Below are positions 21,406-31,595 of a DNA stretch of 64,000 bases, piece after piece. A program made the translations under genes and the position numbers. The notes beneath the pieces are model-generated. The model saw only the letters and a program-made list of their open reading frames with translations. It had not been told where the DNA came from and did no database searches. Positions within the stretch are counted from its first letter, which is position 1, and every line of letters starts with the position of its first letter. The DNA comes from Symbiodinium natans (lineage: Eukaryota > Sar > Dinophyceae > Suessiales > Symbiodiniaceae): the NCBI GenBank assembly GCA_905221605.1, contig CAJNDS010002194.1, positions 1 to 64,000 on the forward strand. Direction: 5' to 3'.

Positions 21406-21562
21406 CCTGCGGTTCCACCCTTCTCCGCCTGGGAGGCGGGGGGTTCACACCAGCAGGCGGCGCTCTCTTAGGAGCTGCACCTCTAAGCCGAGCTCTCTCT
21501 CGCTTGCCCGGCCGGGCTTTTGAGTAGGCCTTGGAGGCAGGGGATTTATGCTTCGGAGGCAT
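21341..21562 (-). CDS. Basic N-terminal segment of the LINE downstream ORF
   Basis: ATG 21562 opens 73 codons beginning MPPKHKSPASKAYSKARPGK. They are rich in Lys/Arg, then proline (GVNPPPPRRRRVEP). The frame overlaps the start of the 402-codon kinase-like frame and is separated from it by a frame change in a repeat-prone G-rich stretch (around 21345-21420). Copy B has a shorter version of this stretch (25896-26084 frame), so the stretch is indel-prone. It is best read as the N-terminus of the kinase-like protein, possibly for nucleic-acid binding. Confidence 0.45.
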   Translation of the reverse strand: MPPKHKSPASKAYSKARPGKRERARLRGAAPKRAPPAGVNPPPPRRRRVEPQDEQAPEPGPQHVQPPEPLVDI

Positions 21563-21682
21563 ACTCAGAAGGCAGTCTTAGCTTGGTTGTGCCCAGACTG
21601 CTTGAGCCAGGCACTTTCACGCTTGCCTGGCCGGGCTTTGAAGTATGCCTTGGAGGCAGGAAACTTATGGACAGGCAGCGTG

Positions 21683-24331
21683 CTAAAAGGCAATCTTAGC
21701 TTGCTTGAGCCCAGACTGCTTCGCTTTGGATTTTGGCTTAGGCTTGGGAACAGAAATTTTAGGTGAAGGTTCCTGACTGGAGGACGACACAAAAAAGGCC
21801 CGAACACTTTGAACCCCAGTGTCAGTCACCTCCTTTGCTTTTTTGGAGCTAGCAGTAGCAACCTTACTTTTGTTGGGCCTGCAAGGCGCTACAATCCAGG
21901 TCGGGATTTTGCGGACACCAACTTTGACCATCTTGTCACACTTTGAGCAAACCCAGGACTTACCTAAATTAACCCACACATGATCAGGGTGGGGATCCCA
22001 AGGAGGAGGGTCCGCCTGAACACCAAGGCAGGGGTGCTTGATCTTAAGGGAAAAGGTAGGGAGGGGCTCAGTCTGCTGGATGTATAGCTCACACCTCGAG
22101 CACCTCGCTGAAAGGTTGGAAGGGAGCCTACAACCCTCAACCCAGGTGTGCCCCAAGTTCTGTGTACCAGCAAGAAGGCCTTCAATCTGTTCCCTTTTGT
22201 TAGGACCTTTGATTTTGGGGAGCTTAGAATTTTTCCGGACACCCGAATCCCTAACCCTGGGCTTTTGGCGGAGCTTTCGTTGCTCTTTGTCAGGCCACTG
22301 AACCAGCGGTCCTTGGTCCTTGTCATACGAAAGGAGAGCTGCAGCTCTCTTGGCCAACAAGGAGTTAACCTGAATGGCAACTGCATCACGCTTTTTAATT
22401 TGGGATTCAAAGTTCAGGTCCCTACGAGCTTCGGCAGCCGTGCCAACAAGCTGGTCCACAATTTCGTTAGCACGTCGCCTCCAAAGTTGGTTAGCACCAA
22501 ACTTTGCTCGGAATTGTTCTTCCGTTAAATGCGAGGATACCCAGTTAAGGCTGAGTCTCTGTGCATGCAGTCGAATGGGGTCGAAGAGGTCGGCAGACTG
22601 GATGGAAGGTGTACCATTCACTCTGGGCAGGATGCCCTTGCAATCCAAGGTGAGGTCTGCGTTCCCTTCACTATGCTCAGCTACAAACTTGACAGCCGCT
22701 GCCTCCGCCCGGAACACCGATAGCGGAGATTGCAGTGAGCCGACAGCTGTCGCGATCGTGACGGGCTCATCCCCTTCAAGCTTAAAGGCAATCGCAGCCC
22801 AGGTATACCGATGGAACCTGGGGTCCTTGGATTTCCCCGGGGAGCCATCAGTAGCAAAGTATATCGCCTCGCCACAAATGACCTGGCCATCACACCAGGC
22901 ACCAGTAGTTCGTACCCATTCCCCATCATCAGGGTAAGGCGAAGTCGGCAGAAGGCCTCTGGCCCACAGTGACGAAATGGGCCACTCTTGCCGAAATCTA
23001 GGAAAGGAAGCCGGTTCCGGGAGGTTGGTTCGCCACCAGTCACACTCCCATAAGACATGTTGCATGGTAGCAGCACAGCCGCACCTCAGGCAAGTGGCAC
23101 AAGGATCAGCACGAATTGCTCCTTGCCAAACAGCCATGAGTCCTGACCTCTCCTGGCCTGTCATCTTATTCCGAAGCTTTCTGAGGGGAACCCAATCAAT
23201 TCCCACACTCAGAGGTTCAAGCATGTCGTGCTGGGCTATACGTGCGAGCCTCCACCTATCAGTTTCCTTAGAAAGGGAGCAAAGGAGGTGGTGCATGCCT
23301 ACTTTGGTGGTGACGCTGTGCGATTGTTCAGGGCATTTCCAAGTGTCCGCACTGACCGGGGTCCAACCCAAGTCAAGCAGGTAACATAGGAGGGCCCCAA
23401 CCGGCCCTGCAGCGCGCTTCCAGGGGTACTCCACCTGTGAGTATTCAAGCCACATACCCGGCAAGACATCATCAAAGTGCTGCCTTTGGCTATCGGGAAT
23501 GAAGCCCAGAAGCCTGTGAATGGCCTTGAAGTGCTGGGAAATGATAGTAAAGGCCGGGTCCGGCCGCTTAGGGCACGCATGGTCAATGGTGAGGTCAACC
23601 GAGCCCAAAGACATTCGCCCCAACTCATGTGCGAAGGAAGCACGCAACCAATGCATACGCTTTGGCGCAAGCCCAACTGCCTCATGGCCATAAAGGCCCA
23701 CAGTTTGGACCCCCGCCCTCAGGGCTCTGACCCTAGCTGCCATCGATTTCACACGCAGGGTCGAGAGCCTAGCCTTGCGCTTAACGCCCTTCCCAAACCT
23801 TTTACGGTGGAACGGAATGCGCCTTCTACGCCCAGCCGTACAATCAATCCCCAGGTCCTTCGCGGCATTCTTGATTTGATCAGATTCAGGAAGATACTCT
23901 TTAAGGGCAGCTTCAACTTTTGGAGACGAGCATACAAAAGCTGTCTTGCCCAGGCTGACTGGGAGGCCAGCAGTTGTCAAACCTCCTACCACAGCCTTAT
24001 ACAATTGCACCGCCCGGCGCGCTGCTGTGTGGGGGTTACCAGCCTCAGTGTCAAAGCTAGTGTCGTCAATGTAGAGATCAATGGTTTTGGCAAGGCCAGA
24101 AACCCACGCCGGGCGCAGGATCTCGTCAAAAGGGATCTTACTGAGACCAGGCGCAAATGGGCAGCCCGCAACTAAGCCCTTGGTGGGCTTGATCGGACCA
24201 GAGACACAGTGTTCAGCACTGATCAAGCGCTGAGCAGAGTATAGCGACATTGCTGCATTCAGGATCAACGGCGGAACTTTGAGGGAAATTGCCTGCTTGA
24301 CGAAATTATCATGTCGGACATTTTTCACCAC
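21683..24331 (-). CDS. LINE reverse transcriptase-zinc finger-RNase H protein, 5'-truncated
   Basis: The 882-codon open frame begins inside the RT fingers/palm (NVRHDNFVKQAISLKVPP); the start codon is accidental. It has GLVAGCPFAPG (residues 52-62), the YIDD catalytic box at 87-90 (IDLYIDDTSF), then thumb and connection. A CCHC zinc-binding segment follows (CATCLRCGCAATMQHVLWEC, about 410-432). RNase H comes next: FATDGSPG, FRAEAAAVKF, LTLDCKGI and NWVSSHLTEEQF give the D-E-D pattern. Two Cys-pair motifs (CSRCELY; WVCSKCDKMV) and a Lys/Pro tail end the protein. The RT primes on nicked chromosomal DNA and copies its own mRNA. No endonuclease domain is present because the 5' part is missing. 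The frame is uninterrupted, in contrast to copy B. Confidence 0.9.
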   Translation of the reverse strand: MVKNVRHDNFVKQAISLKVPPLILNAAMSLYSAQRLISAEHCVSGPIKPTKGLVAGCPFAPGLSKIPFDEILRPAWVSGLAKTIDLYIDDTSFDTEAGNPHTAARRAVQLYKAVVGGLTTAGLPVSLGKTAFVCSSPKVEAALKEYLPESDQIKNAAKDLGIDCTAGRRRRIPFHRKRFGKGVKRKARLSTLRVKSMAARVRALRAGVQTVGLYGHEAVGLAPKRMHWLRASFAHELGRMSLGSVDLTIDHACPKRPDPAFTIISQHFKAIHRLLGFIPDSQRQHFDDVLPGMWLEYSQVEYPWKRAAGPVGALLCYLLDLGWTPVSADTWKCPEQSHSVTTKVGMHHLLCSLSKETDRWRLARIAQHDMLEPLSVGIDWVPLRKLRNKMTGQERSGLMAVWQGAIRADPCATCLRCGCAATMQHVLWECDWWRTNLPEPASFPRFRQEWPISSLWARGLLPTSPYPDDGEWVRTTGAWCDGQVICGEAIYFATDGSPGKSKDPRFHRYTWAAIAFKLEGDEPVTIATAVGSLQSPLSVFRAEAAAVKFVAEHSEGNADLTLDCKGILPRVNGTPSIQSADLFDPIRLHAQRLSLNWVSSHLTEEQFRAKFGANQLWRRRANEIVDQLVGTAAEARRDLNFESQIKKRDAVAIQVNSLLAKRAAALLSYDKDQGPLVQWPDKEQRKLRQKPRVRDSGVRKNSKLPKIKGPNKREQIEGLLAGTQNLGHTWVEGCRLPSNLSARCSRCELYIQQTEPLPTFSLKIKHPCLGVQADPPPWDPHPDHVWVNLGKSWVCSKCDKMVKVGVRKIPTWIVAPCRPNKSKVATASSKKAKEVTDTGVQSVRAFFVSSSSQEPSPKISVPKPKPKSKAKQSGLKQAKIAF

Positions 24332-27300
24332 GCAAGCACGAAGCGGCCGGAGGCCTTGAGTCCATTGGCTCTGTGTGAAACAGTCGGGTGAACACCTACC
24401 CTAAGAAAGTAAAAAGCCACTCACGCAGTAGCTGCAAGGAGTAGGCCTTGAGTCCAAGCTCAGAAATGAGACCGTCGGGGTTACACCTACCCTACAGCTA
24501 CAAGCTGCGCCACTCACTTCAGGCTGGCACCCATGCCTGAGGCCTGGTTACACCAAGGCCTAGCTGCACTTGGAACACCCAAGCACGCAGACTCACGGTA
24601 GCAGGCAATGACAGTCGGGGTTCAACAACCCGAGCATCTGCAATCACACACAGCAAACAAGACTGGGCCCACGCCTTGAATGGTCTGGAGACCCCAAGAC
24701 CTGACTGACAACACCAAAAGCTTGGAAGGCCCAAGCTTATTGGTTAGCCAATGCAGCAAGGTGAGCCCAATCAGAAAGTCGGCCGTCCATGAGGACCATT
24801 TGGATTTCCAAGTTTGCCTTGAGCGCAGCGGGGAGACCTGCAATAATCTCGTTGAGGCAAGGGACCACCGCCTGCCTGCGGAGATACGGCTCCAGTGGCG
24901 TAACGTCACAGACACATCGAAGGGTCTCGACGAAGCTGCGCAAGCTATACTTGGGAATCCACCTTCCAGCATTAAGCCCTTCGAAGTGCCAATCCGCGAG
25001 GTCGAAAAAACACAACATGGGCGTCGCAGCACTGAGTCCTGGCTTAATTCCCAGGTTGGTTTTTGACACATCACGAAGAGCAAAATGACGGCTCAATTGC
25101 AAAAGGAGGGCGAAGGCATACAAGGACCACTGAGGGTGGATCTGGTTCCGAGAACCATAATCCGTGAGGAGCTCGATTTTTTCCACCATCGACCACGCCA
25201 CCAAATGGGACCTAAACTCCCATGGTCGCCCAGAGAGCAGCACCTGCAGTGTCGTAGATCCAGCCCCAATGATGGTGGCTGCCACCTTAGGCAGCAAGGC
25301 CGAAATCGCCACCTCATCTCCAAAGGCCTGCTTTGTCCCAACCTTCAAGACGTAGCCCCCACCAGCGTCATATCCGAATCTGGTTCTTCCATTGTGGATA
25401 TACGCCGCAGTGCTGTCCCCCGTGTCATTGAACCACACGTGGATCAGGTCCTTGGGAAGGGCCTGGAAAACACCAGGATAGCCCAGATCGGATTTGAAAG
25501 CCACCAGTCCTGGCTTGGTATTGCGAGCCCTCTCAGCAATAGCAAAGGCTGCGCCCGCTTCTTGATCCATATCGTCAAAGTTCAACGGGGCAGGCAACAT
25601 AGGCGCAGCTGGCGGTGCTGGAGGAGGCTCGGGATGCACAATGGGATCAGGCACCATTGGCTCCTCCTCGCTTTCTTCAGAGCAGCTGCCCTGGTCTGGG
25701 GCACCCAAAACCGGACCAGCCCCAGGTGCATGGGGATTCTCCCGAAGGACAATTCCAGGAGGTTCATCCCTCTCAGCCTGGTTTGCCACCACGGCTGGGG
25801 GGCGGTGCACAGGATTGTGCTGCTCGAGCTGAGGATTTTCCCGAAGCACAACTCCAGGATTCCTCCTCCCCTGAGCCTGGTTATCCACCAAGGGCTCAGG
25901 GGTTGCACGTGTTGTGGCCCGGGCTCAGGGGCGGTTCCACCCTTCTCCGCCTGGGAGGCGGGGGGTTCACACCAGCAGGCGGCGCTCTCTTAGGAGCTGC
26001 ACCTCTAAGCCGAGCTCTCTCTCGCTTGCCCGGCCGGGCTTTTGAGTAGGCCTTGGAGGCAGGGGATTTATGCTTCGGAGGCATACTCAGGAGGCAGTCT
26101 TAGCTTGGTTGTGCCCAGACTGCTTGAGCCAGGCACTTTCACGCTTGCCTGGCCGGCCTTTGAAGTATGCCTTGGTGGCAGGAATCTTATGGACAGGCAG
26201 CGTGCTAAAAGGCAATCTTAGCTTGCTTGAGCCCAGACTGCTTCGCTTTGGATTTTGGCTTAGGCTTGGGAACAGAAATTTTAGGTGAAGGTTCCTGACT
26301 GGAGGACGACACAAAAAAGGCCCGAACACTTTGAACCCCAGTGTCAGTCACCTCCTTTGCTTTTTTGGAGCTAGCAGTAGCAACCTTACTTTTGGTGGGC
26401 CTGCAAGGCGCTACAATCCAGGTCGGGATTTTGCGGACACCAACTTTGACCATCTTGTCACACTTTGAGCAAACCCAAGACTTACCTAAATTAACCCACA
26501 CATGATCAGGGTGGGGATCCCAAGGAGGAGGGTCCGCCTGAACACCTAGGCAAGGGTGCTTGATCTTAAGGGAAAAGGTAGGGAGGGGCTCAGTCTGCTG
26601 GATGTATAGCTCACACCTCGAGCACCGCGCTGAAAGGTTGGAAGGAAGCCTACAACCCTCTACCCAGGTGTGCCCCAAGTTCTGTGTACCAGCAAGAAGG
26701 CCTTCAATCTGTTCCCTTTTGTTAGGACCTTTGATTTTGGGGAGCTTAGAATTTTTCAGGACACCCGAATCCCTGACCCTGGGCTTTTGGCGGAGCTTTC
26801 GTTGCTCTTTGTCAGGCCACTGAACCAGCGGTCCTTGGTCCTTGTCATACGAAAGGAGAGCTGCAGCTCTCCTGGCCAGTAAGGTGTTAACCTGAATGGC
26901 AACTGCATCACGCTTTTTAATTTGGGATTCAAAGTTCAGGTCCCTACGAGCTTCGGCAGCCGTGCCAACAAGCTGGTCCACAATTTCGTTAGCACGTCTC
27001 CTCCAAAGCTGGTTAGCACCAAACTTTGCTCGGAATTGTTCTTCCGTTAAATGCGAGGATACCCAGTTAAGGCTGAGTCTCTGTGCATGCAGTCGAATGG
27101 GGTCGAAGAGGTCGGCAGACTGGATGGAAGGTGTACCATTCACTCTGGGCAGGATGCCCTTGCAATCCAAGGTGAGGTCTGCGTTCCCTTCACTATGCTC
27201 AGCTACAAACTTGACAGCCGCTGCCTCCGCCCGGAACACCGATAGCGGAGATTGCAGTGAGCCGACAGCTGTCGCGATCGTGACGGGCTCATCCCCTTCA

Positions 27301-28989
27301 AGCTTAAAGGCAATCGCAGCCCAGGTATACCGATGGAACCTGGGGTCCTTGGATTTCCCCGGGGAGCCATCAGTAGCAAAGTATATCGCCTCGCCACAAA
27401 TGATCTGGCCATCACACCAGGCACCAGTAGTTCGTACCCATTCCCCATCATCAGGGTAAGGCGAAATCGGCAGAAGGCCCCTGGCCCACAGTGACGAAAT
27501 GGGCCACTCTTGCCGAAATCTAGGAAAGGAAGCCGGTTCCGGGAGGTTGGTTTGCCACCAGTCACACTCCCATAAGACATGTTGCATGGTAGCAGCACAG
27601 CCGCACCTCAGGCAAGTGGCACAAGGATCAGCACGAATTGCTCCTTGCCAAACAGCCATGAGTCCTGACCTCTCCTGGCCTGCCATCTTATTCCTAAGCT
27701 TTCTGAGGGGGGCCCAATCAATTCCCACACTCAGAGGTTCAAGCATGTCGTGCTGGGCTATACGTGCGAGCCTCCACCTATCTGTTTCCTTAGAAAGGGA
27801 GCAAAGGAGGTGGTGCATGCCTACCTTGGTGGTGACGCTGTGCGGTTGTTCAGGGCATTTCCAAGTGTCCGCACTGACCGGGGTCCAACCCAAGTCAAGC
27901 AGGTAACATAGGAGGGCCCCAACCGGCCCTGCAGCGCGCTTCCAGGGGTACTCCACCTGTGAGTATTCAAGCCACATACCCGGCAAGACATCATCAAAGT
28001 GCTGCCTTTGGCTATCGGGAATGAAGCCCAGAAGCCTGTGAATGGCCTTGAATGCTGGGAAATGATAGTAAAGGCCGGGTCCGGCCGCTTAGGGCACGCA
28101 TGGTCAATGGTGAGGTCAACCGAGCCCAAAGACATTCGCCCCAATTCATGTGCGAAGGAAGCACGCAACCAATGCATACGCTTTGGCGCAAGCCCAACTG
28201 CCTCATGGCCATAAAGGCCCACAGTTTGGACCCCCGCCCTCAGGGCTCTGACCCTAGCTGGCATCGATTTCACACGCAGGGTCGAGAGCCTAGCCTTGCG
28301 CTTAACGCCCTTCCCAAACCTTTTACGGTGGAACGGAATGCGCCTTCTACGCCCAGCCGTACAATCAATCCCCAGGTCCTTCGCGGCATTCTTGATTTGA
28401 TCAGATTCAGGAAGATACTCTTTAAGGGCAGCTTCAACTTTTGGAGACGAGCATACAAAAGCTGTCTTGCCCAGGCTGACTGGGAGGCCAGCAGCTGTCA
28501 AACCTCCTACCACAGCCTTGTACAATTGCACCGCCCGGCGCGCTGCTGTGTGGGGGTTACCAGCCTCAGTGTCAAAGCTAGTGTCGTCAATGTAGAGATC
28601 AATGGTTTTGGCAAGGCCAGAAACCCATGCCGGGCGCAGGATCTCGTCAAAAGGGATCTTACTGAGGCCAGGCGCAAATGGGCAGCCCGCAACTAAGCCC
28701 TTGGTGGGCTTGATCGGACCAGAGACACAGTGTTCAGCACTGATCAAGCGCTGAGCAGAGTATAGCGACATTGCTGCATTCAGGATCAACGGCGGAACTT
28801 TGAGGGAAATGGCCTGATTGACGAAATTATCATGTCGGACATTTTCATAAAAGGCCTTTAAATCCAAAAGCACTGTCACTGAATGTCGCTTTTTCCGGTG
28901 GAGAATTTCATGCGACAGCTTACGGCGCAACGCAACATCAAGACTTGAAAGGCCCTTCTTTGCCCTGTCCCAATCCTGGGTGGCAGCAT
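24326..28989 (-). mobile_element. LINE copy B, about 4.7 kb, inserted at the 5' edge of copy A
   Basis: This copy is nearly identical to copy A along its whole length, and longer at the 5' end by about 170 bp of RT. It is flanked by ATGTCGGACATTTTT on both sides (24311-24325 and 28990-29004), so a target-site duplication of about 15 bp can be read. The duplicated sequence is itself part of the RT gene of copy A. Its 3' end is the same GCGTGGTGAAAAA tail. The beginning of the RT and any upstream ORF are missing here too. Confidence 0.85.
24737..25891 (-). CDS. Kinase-like protein of LINE copy B
   Basis: This 384-codon frame is almost identical to the copy A product. All five putative catalytic residues are kept (Lys in YVLKVG, Glu in GDEVAIS, Asp and Asn in RDVSKTN, Asp in FFDLADW). 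Differences are conservative (for example LLTDYGS for LLTDFGS, IIAGLPA for IIAVLPA). It starts at MVDNQAQGRR because the upstream stretch has different indels: a TATA-type insertion and a CTTGCTCATCCTG segment present in copy A are absent here. A basic segment (26084-25896, MPPKHKSPASKAY) precedes it in another frame. Preservation of the frame in two copies is compatible with recent insertion and does not by itself prove selection. Confidence 0.55.
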   Translation of the reverse strand: MVDNQAQGRRNPGVVLRENPQLEQHNPVHRPPAVVANQAERDEPPGIVLRENPHAPGAGPVLGAPDQGSCSEESEEEPMVPDPIVHPEPPPAPPAAPMLPAPLNFDDMDQEAGAAFAIAERARNTKPGLVAFKSDLGYPGVFQALPKDLIHVWFNDTGDSTAAYIHNGRTRFGYDAGGGYVLKVGTKQAFGDEVAISALLPKVAATIIGAGSTTLQVLLSGRPWEFRSHLVAWSMVEKIELLTDYGSRNQIHPQWSLYAFALLLQLSRHFALRDVSKTNLGIKPGLSAATPMLCFFDLADWHFEGLNAGRWIPKYSLRSFVETLRCVCDVTPLEPYLRRQAVVPCLNEIIAGLPAALKANLEIQMVLMDGRLSDWAHLAALANQ

Positions 28990-29017
28990 ATGTCGGACAT
29001 TTTTCACACCCCCTCAT
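26205..29017 (-). pseudogene. LINE copy B RT-RNase H, single frameshift
   Basis: The frame 29017-27821 covers the RT with extra N-terminal residues not present in copy A (DWDRAKKGLSSLDVALRRKL, LLDLKAFYENVRHDNF) and the YIDD box (IDLYIDDTSF). One G is missing near 28051 (GCCTTGAATGCTGG here, GCCTTGAAGTGCTGG in copy A). The zinc finger and RNase H therefore continue in the frame 27986-26205, to the same C-terminus. The first codons (RGCEKCPTY) read through the junction with the adjacent copia copy and are not native. It is one deletion away from an open frame, so the copy is young but inactive as it stands. Confidence 0.85.
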
Positions 29018-29445
29018 GCACAGATGGTCCTTGGGGAGTTCCCTTCAGTCCTTTCTTTCCTGCAGCTTCAGGATCTTCTTTCCAATCCTGACAAGAGCCT
29101 TTCCAAGCTCTTCCGGGTAGGTCCCAGACTCCTTCAGAGGCGCACTCTTCGAGTGTTCGTGGTTTCCTGCGCAAACGTACGAAGACAGTTCCCACACGCA
29201 GGCAGCACTATTAGAAGCGAACCACCATCTCTTCCAAGTCTTCTCTTTCTTCTCGAAGCAGCACCTATCTACTAGACATCCTTGCGTCAGACCAATGCTT
29301 TTAGAGACTTCTAGAAATACCGTTTCCTTCCACAAAGAGGACCTTTCAGGCCATTCGTGGGTTAACAGCAAACCCTCGTTCGAGGAATAGGGGCCGAATA
29401 GCTTCCCTATAAGTCTCCAGCAACTCTTGTGAATCTTTAGCATAT

Positions 29446-29720
29446 CGGAAGCTTATCCTAATTGCATAACTGCCGGAACGCAAGCACCTTTTCTTTTGGG
29501 AGATGACGGTGGGGATCAGTTCAGGCTGCCGTTGCAGCTTGATGCACGCTACAGAAAAACCAGGAAGCTACGCTTCGAGCTTCAAGCGACTGCATGGGCG
29601 AACGTTTCCCCCGTCTCCCGACTTAACAACTTGTTAGGCAAACGTTGCCCGCATTCGTTTAAGCTAACGATAAAGCACAATCACGCACGCGTGAAGGAAG
29701 CATCTTTCGCCAAAGTTCCA
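29446..29720 (-). mobile_element. 275-bp insertion in the C-terminal domain
   Basis: Compared with the plus-strand copy (41060-41090: TTTGGCGGAAGACGCTAAAG), this copy has about 275 extra bp between TTGGCGAAAGATGCT and ATATGCTAAAGATTC. The shared ATGCT at both edges suggests a short target-site duplication. The insert has small palindromes (AACAACTTGTT) but no terminal inverted repeats or coding frame I can recognise. Confidence 0.65.
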
Positions 29721-31321
29721 AACCTCGTCGCTTGCGAAAACGCAGGTACCTCAAGGGGCAGCCTGAGCTGCAAAGCGTAGACAAATGCGCAAAGACACGG
29801 ACCTTTCCCTGCTTCAGGACTCTTAAGATCTCTTCAAGAACAAGAAAGGTGTTCTTACTCAGAAGATTGATTTCCCGAGTCACTCCGAAGTACGCTATGC
29901 CTCTCTCTCGAGCACACGCTCTCGCTATAGCGCTCGACTCTTCGCAGCAAAGCTCCAGAACGACGAGCGACACCGTTCCTTTAGCCACTGCCGTCGCGGC
30001 TTCCATCCAGGAGCTAGGAACCTCCAGCGGAGAGGACCTTACTGCGTTCGAAGATACTTCCTTAGTGGTATTGGGCTCATCTTTTACTTCTTCGACGTTT
30101 TCTTCGGAGATCGACGACCACGATTCTGGCTCGTTGATGAGGCCAGCGGCCTCACAAAGACTGACCAAATTCTCCGCAGTTGGGGACTTCGTTAGAGCAT
30201 CTGCGGGGTTGAGTTTCCCCGGTATATACTCCAGCGTCAATCTTTCCTTGGCGACTAGTTGTTGGAGAAAAGCCGCTCTCAACTCTATGTGGCGGACTTT
30301 CCTAAGGAGGGTACTCATTTGCGCTATGGACAGGGCGCTTTCAGAGTCCCCGTACGCGTGCAACTGATATCGGCCTTCCTCCGAATCAGAAGGCATCCCC
30401 TCCACCATCGTCTGCACCAACAGAGATATATACAATCCCTCTCTGGCGATTTCAGTCAGTGCTGCTAGCTCGGCCTCTGCCGATGACAAAGCTACGGTCG
30501 TCTGTTTCCGACTGAACGTCTTCAAGCAACAGTTGTTCCAGGTCACAATTCCACCACTCACAGAGTTCAAACCCCAAGACGCGTCAACAAAACACGACAC
30601 TGACTCTCGGTCCTCATCAGGGGCTAAAAGCTCTCTACGTGAGGGGAACACTTGGACCTTATGCGGTAAACCAGACACCCACCTCAGAACATCCCTCATA
30701 CAAGCTTCGGCTGCTTCATTGGGGGCTGACTGGTGTCTTCCTAGAAAACCGCATACATACTGCAAATCAGGTCTTGAAAGCGACGCCCAGGCTAGGCGTC
30801 CCAAGGTACGCCTATAGCGCTCGTGCGCCTCTGGCGTAAGAGGTGTGTCCTGTCCTTTCTTGATGAGGTCGGCATACCGCCGCTCTAATGGTGGAAGCTT
30901 CGGCGCCACCTTAGTGATTCCGTACTCCTCACAGCAAGACCTCAAGTACTTAGCGTCCAAGCCAAAGTATACGCAGGGCTCTCCGGTCTTCTTCCGGAAG
31001 ATCCTACGTCCCAAGAAAGACACCTCACCTGGTTTTCCTTCCAAGAGCTCACCTGTTAGCTTAAGCTTGTAGCGTTTCTTCAGGTCTTCATACACCTTTC
31101 GAGCTTCGGCGGTGTTCTCGGCCCAAATCAACAAATCGTCAACATAAAAGAGGACAATCACCAAACCATTCTTGGTTTTCTTGCGGAAGATTGTAGGGTC
31201 CAAGATCCGCTGGAATCCTTGGTTTCCCAAGTACGCCGACAGCTCCTTGTACCAAGAAAGCGGGGCACTTCGAAGCCCGTTCATGGCACGAAACAGTTTC
31301 AAGAAGACCCTTTCGCCGGTC

Positions 31322-31595
31322 TTTGCGGGGCTGGAGAATCTGGAGTGCTTCGGGGATGGGCGGCAGGACCGGCAAAAGGATCTTGACAGTCTTTTCACGA
31401 CAATTCTTGCACAACATCTTTCCTGTCGGTTTGGCCGGTCTGCAGTGCCTGCCTGTCGTGAGGATTCGGCATCCCTCACATATCCTGGACAATCCAAACC
31501 TTCCCCAGCTTCGGGTGAAGGCATGGTAGTGGGCCTGTGCACGTTCGGGACTCAGCACATCCTCATTTGGAAAAGGATAGCCTTGCTGCTGGAGC
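31322..31595 (-). other. Insertion in RT encoding a Cys-rich zinc-ribbon-like segment
   Basis: It is absent from the plus-strand copy, which reads ACATAGGAAACGCAAAGACC across the site. On the minus strand the insert has an open frame with LSPERAQAHYHAFTRSWGRF, then CEGCRILTTGRHC, then KMLCKNCREKTVKIL. The pattern C-x2-C-x8-C-x10-C-x2-C suggests a zinc-binding module. The frame differs from that of the RT. It could be a captured fragment of a host gene, an exon, or part of another element. No family is named. Confidence 0.5.

Larger units (their letters stand above)
19781..24320 (-). mobile_element. LINE copy A, 5'-truncated, about 4.5 kb
   Basis: On the minus strand, 5' to 3': RT-zinc finger-RNase H ORF (24331-21683), a basic/proline-rich start of a second ORF (21562-21341), the kinase-like ORF (21405-20197), then a 3' UTR ending in GGTGAAAAA against CCAGGTGAAT. 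Its 5' end is cut inside the RT at the codons for NVRHDNF, where LINE copy B begins. The order (RT first, accessory ORF second) is unusual, because most LINEs carry ORF1 upstream of the RT ORF. Confidence 0.85.
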
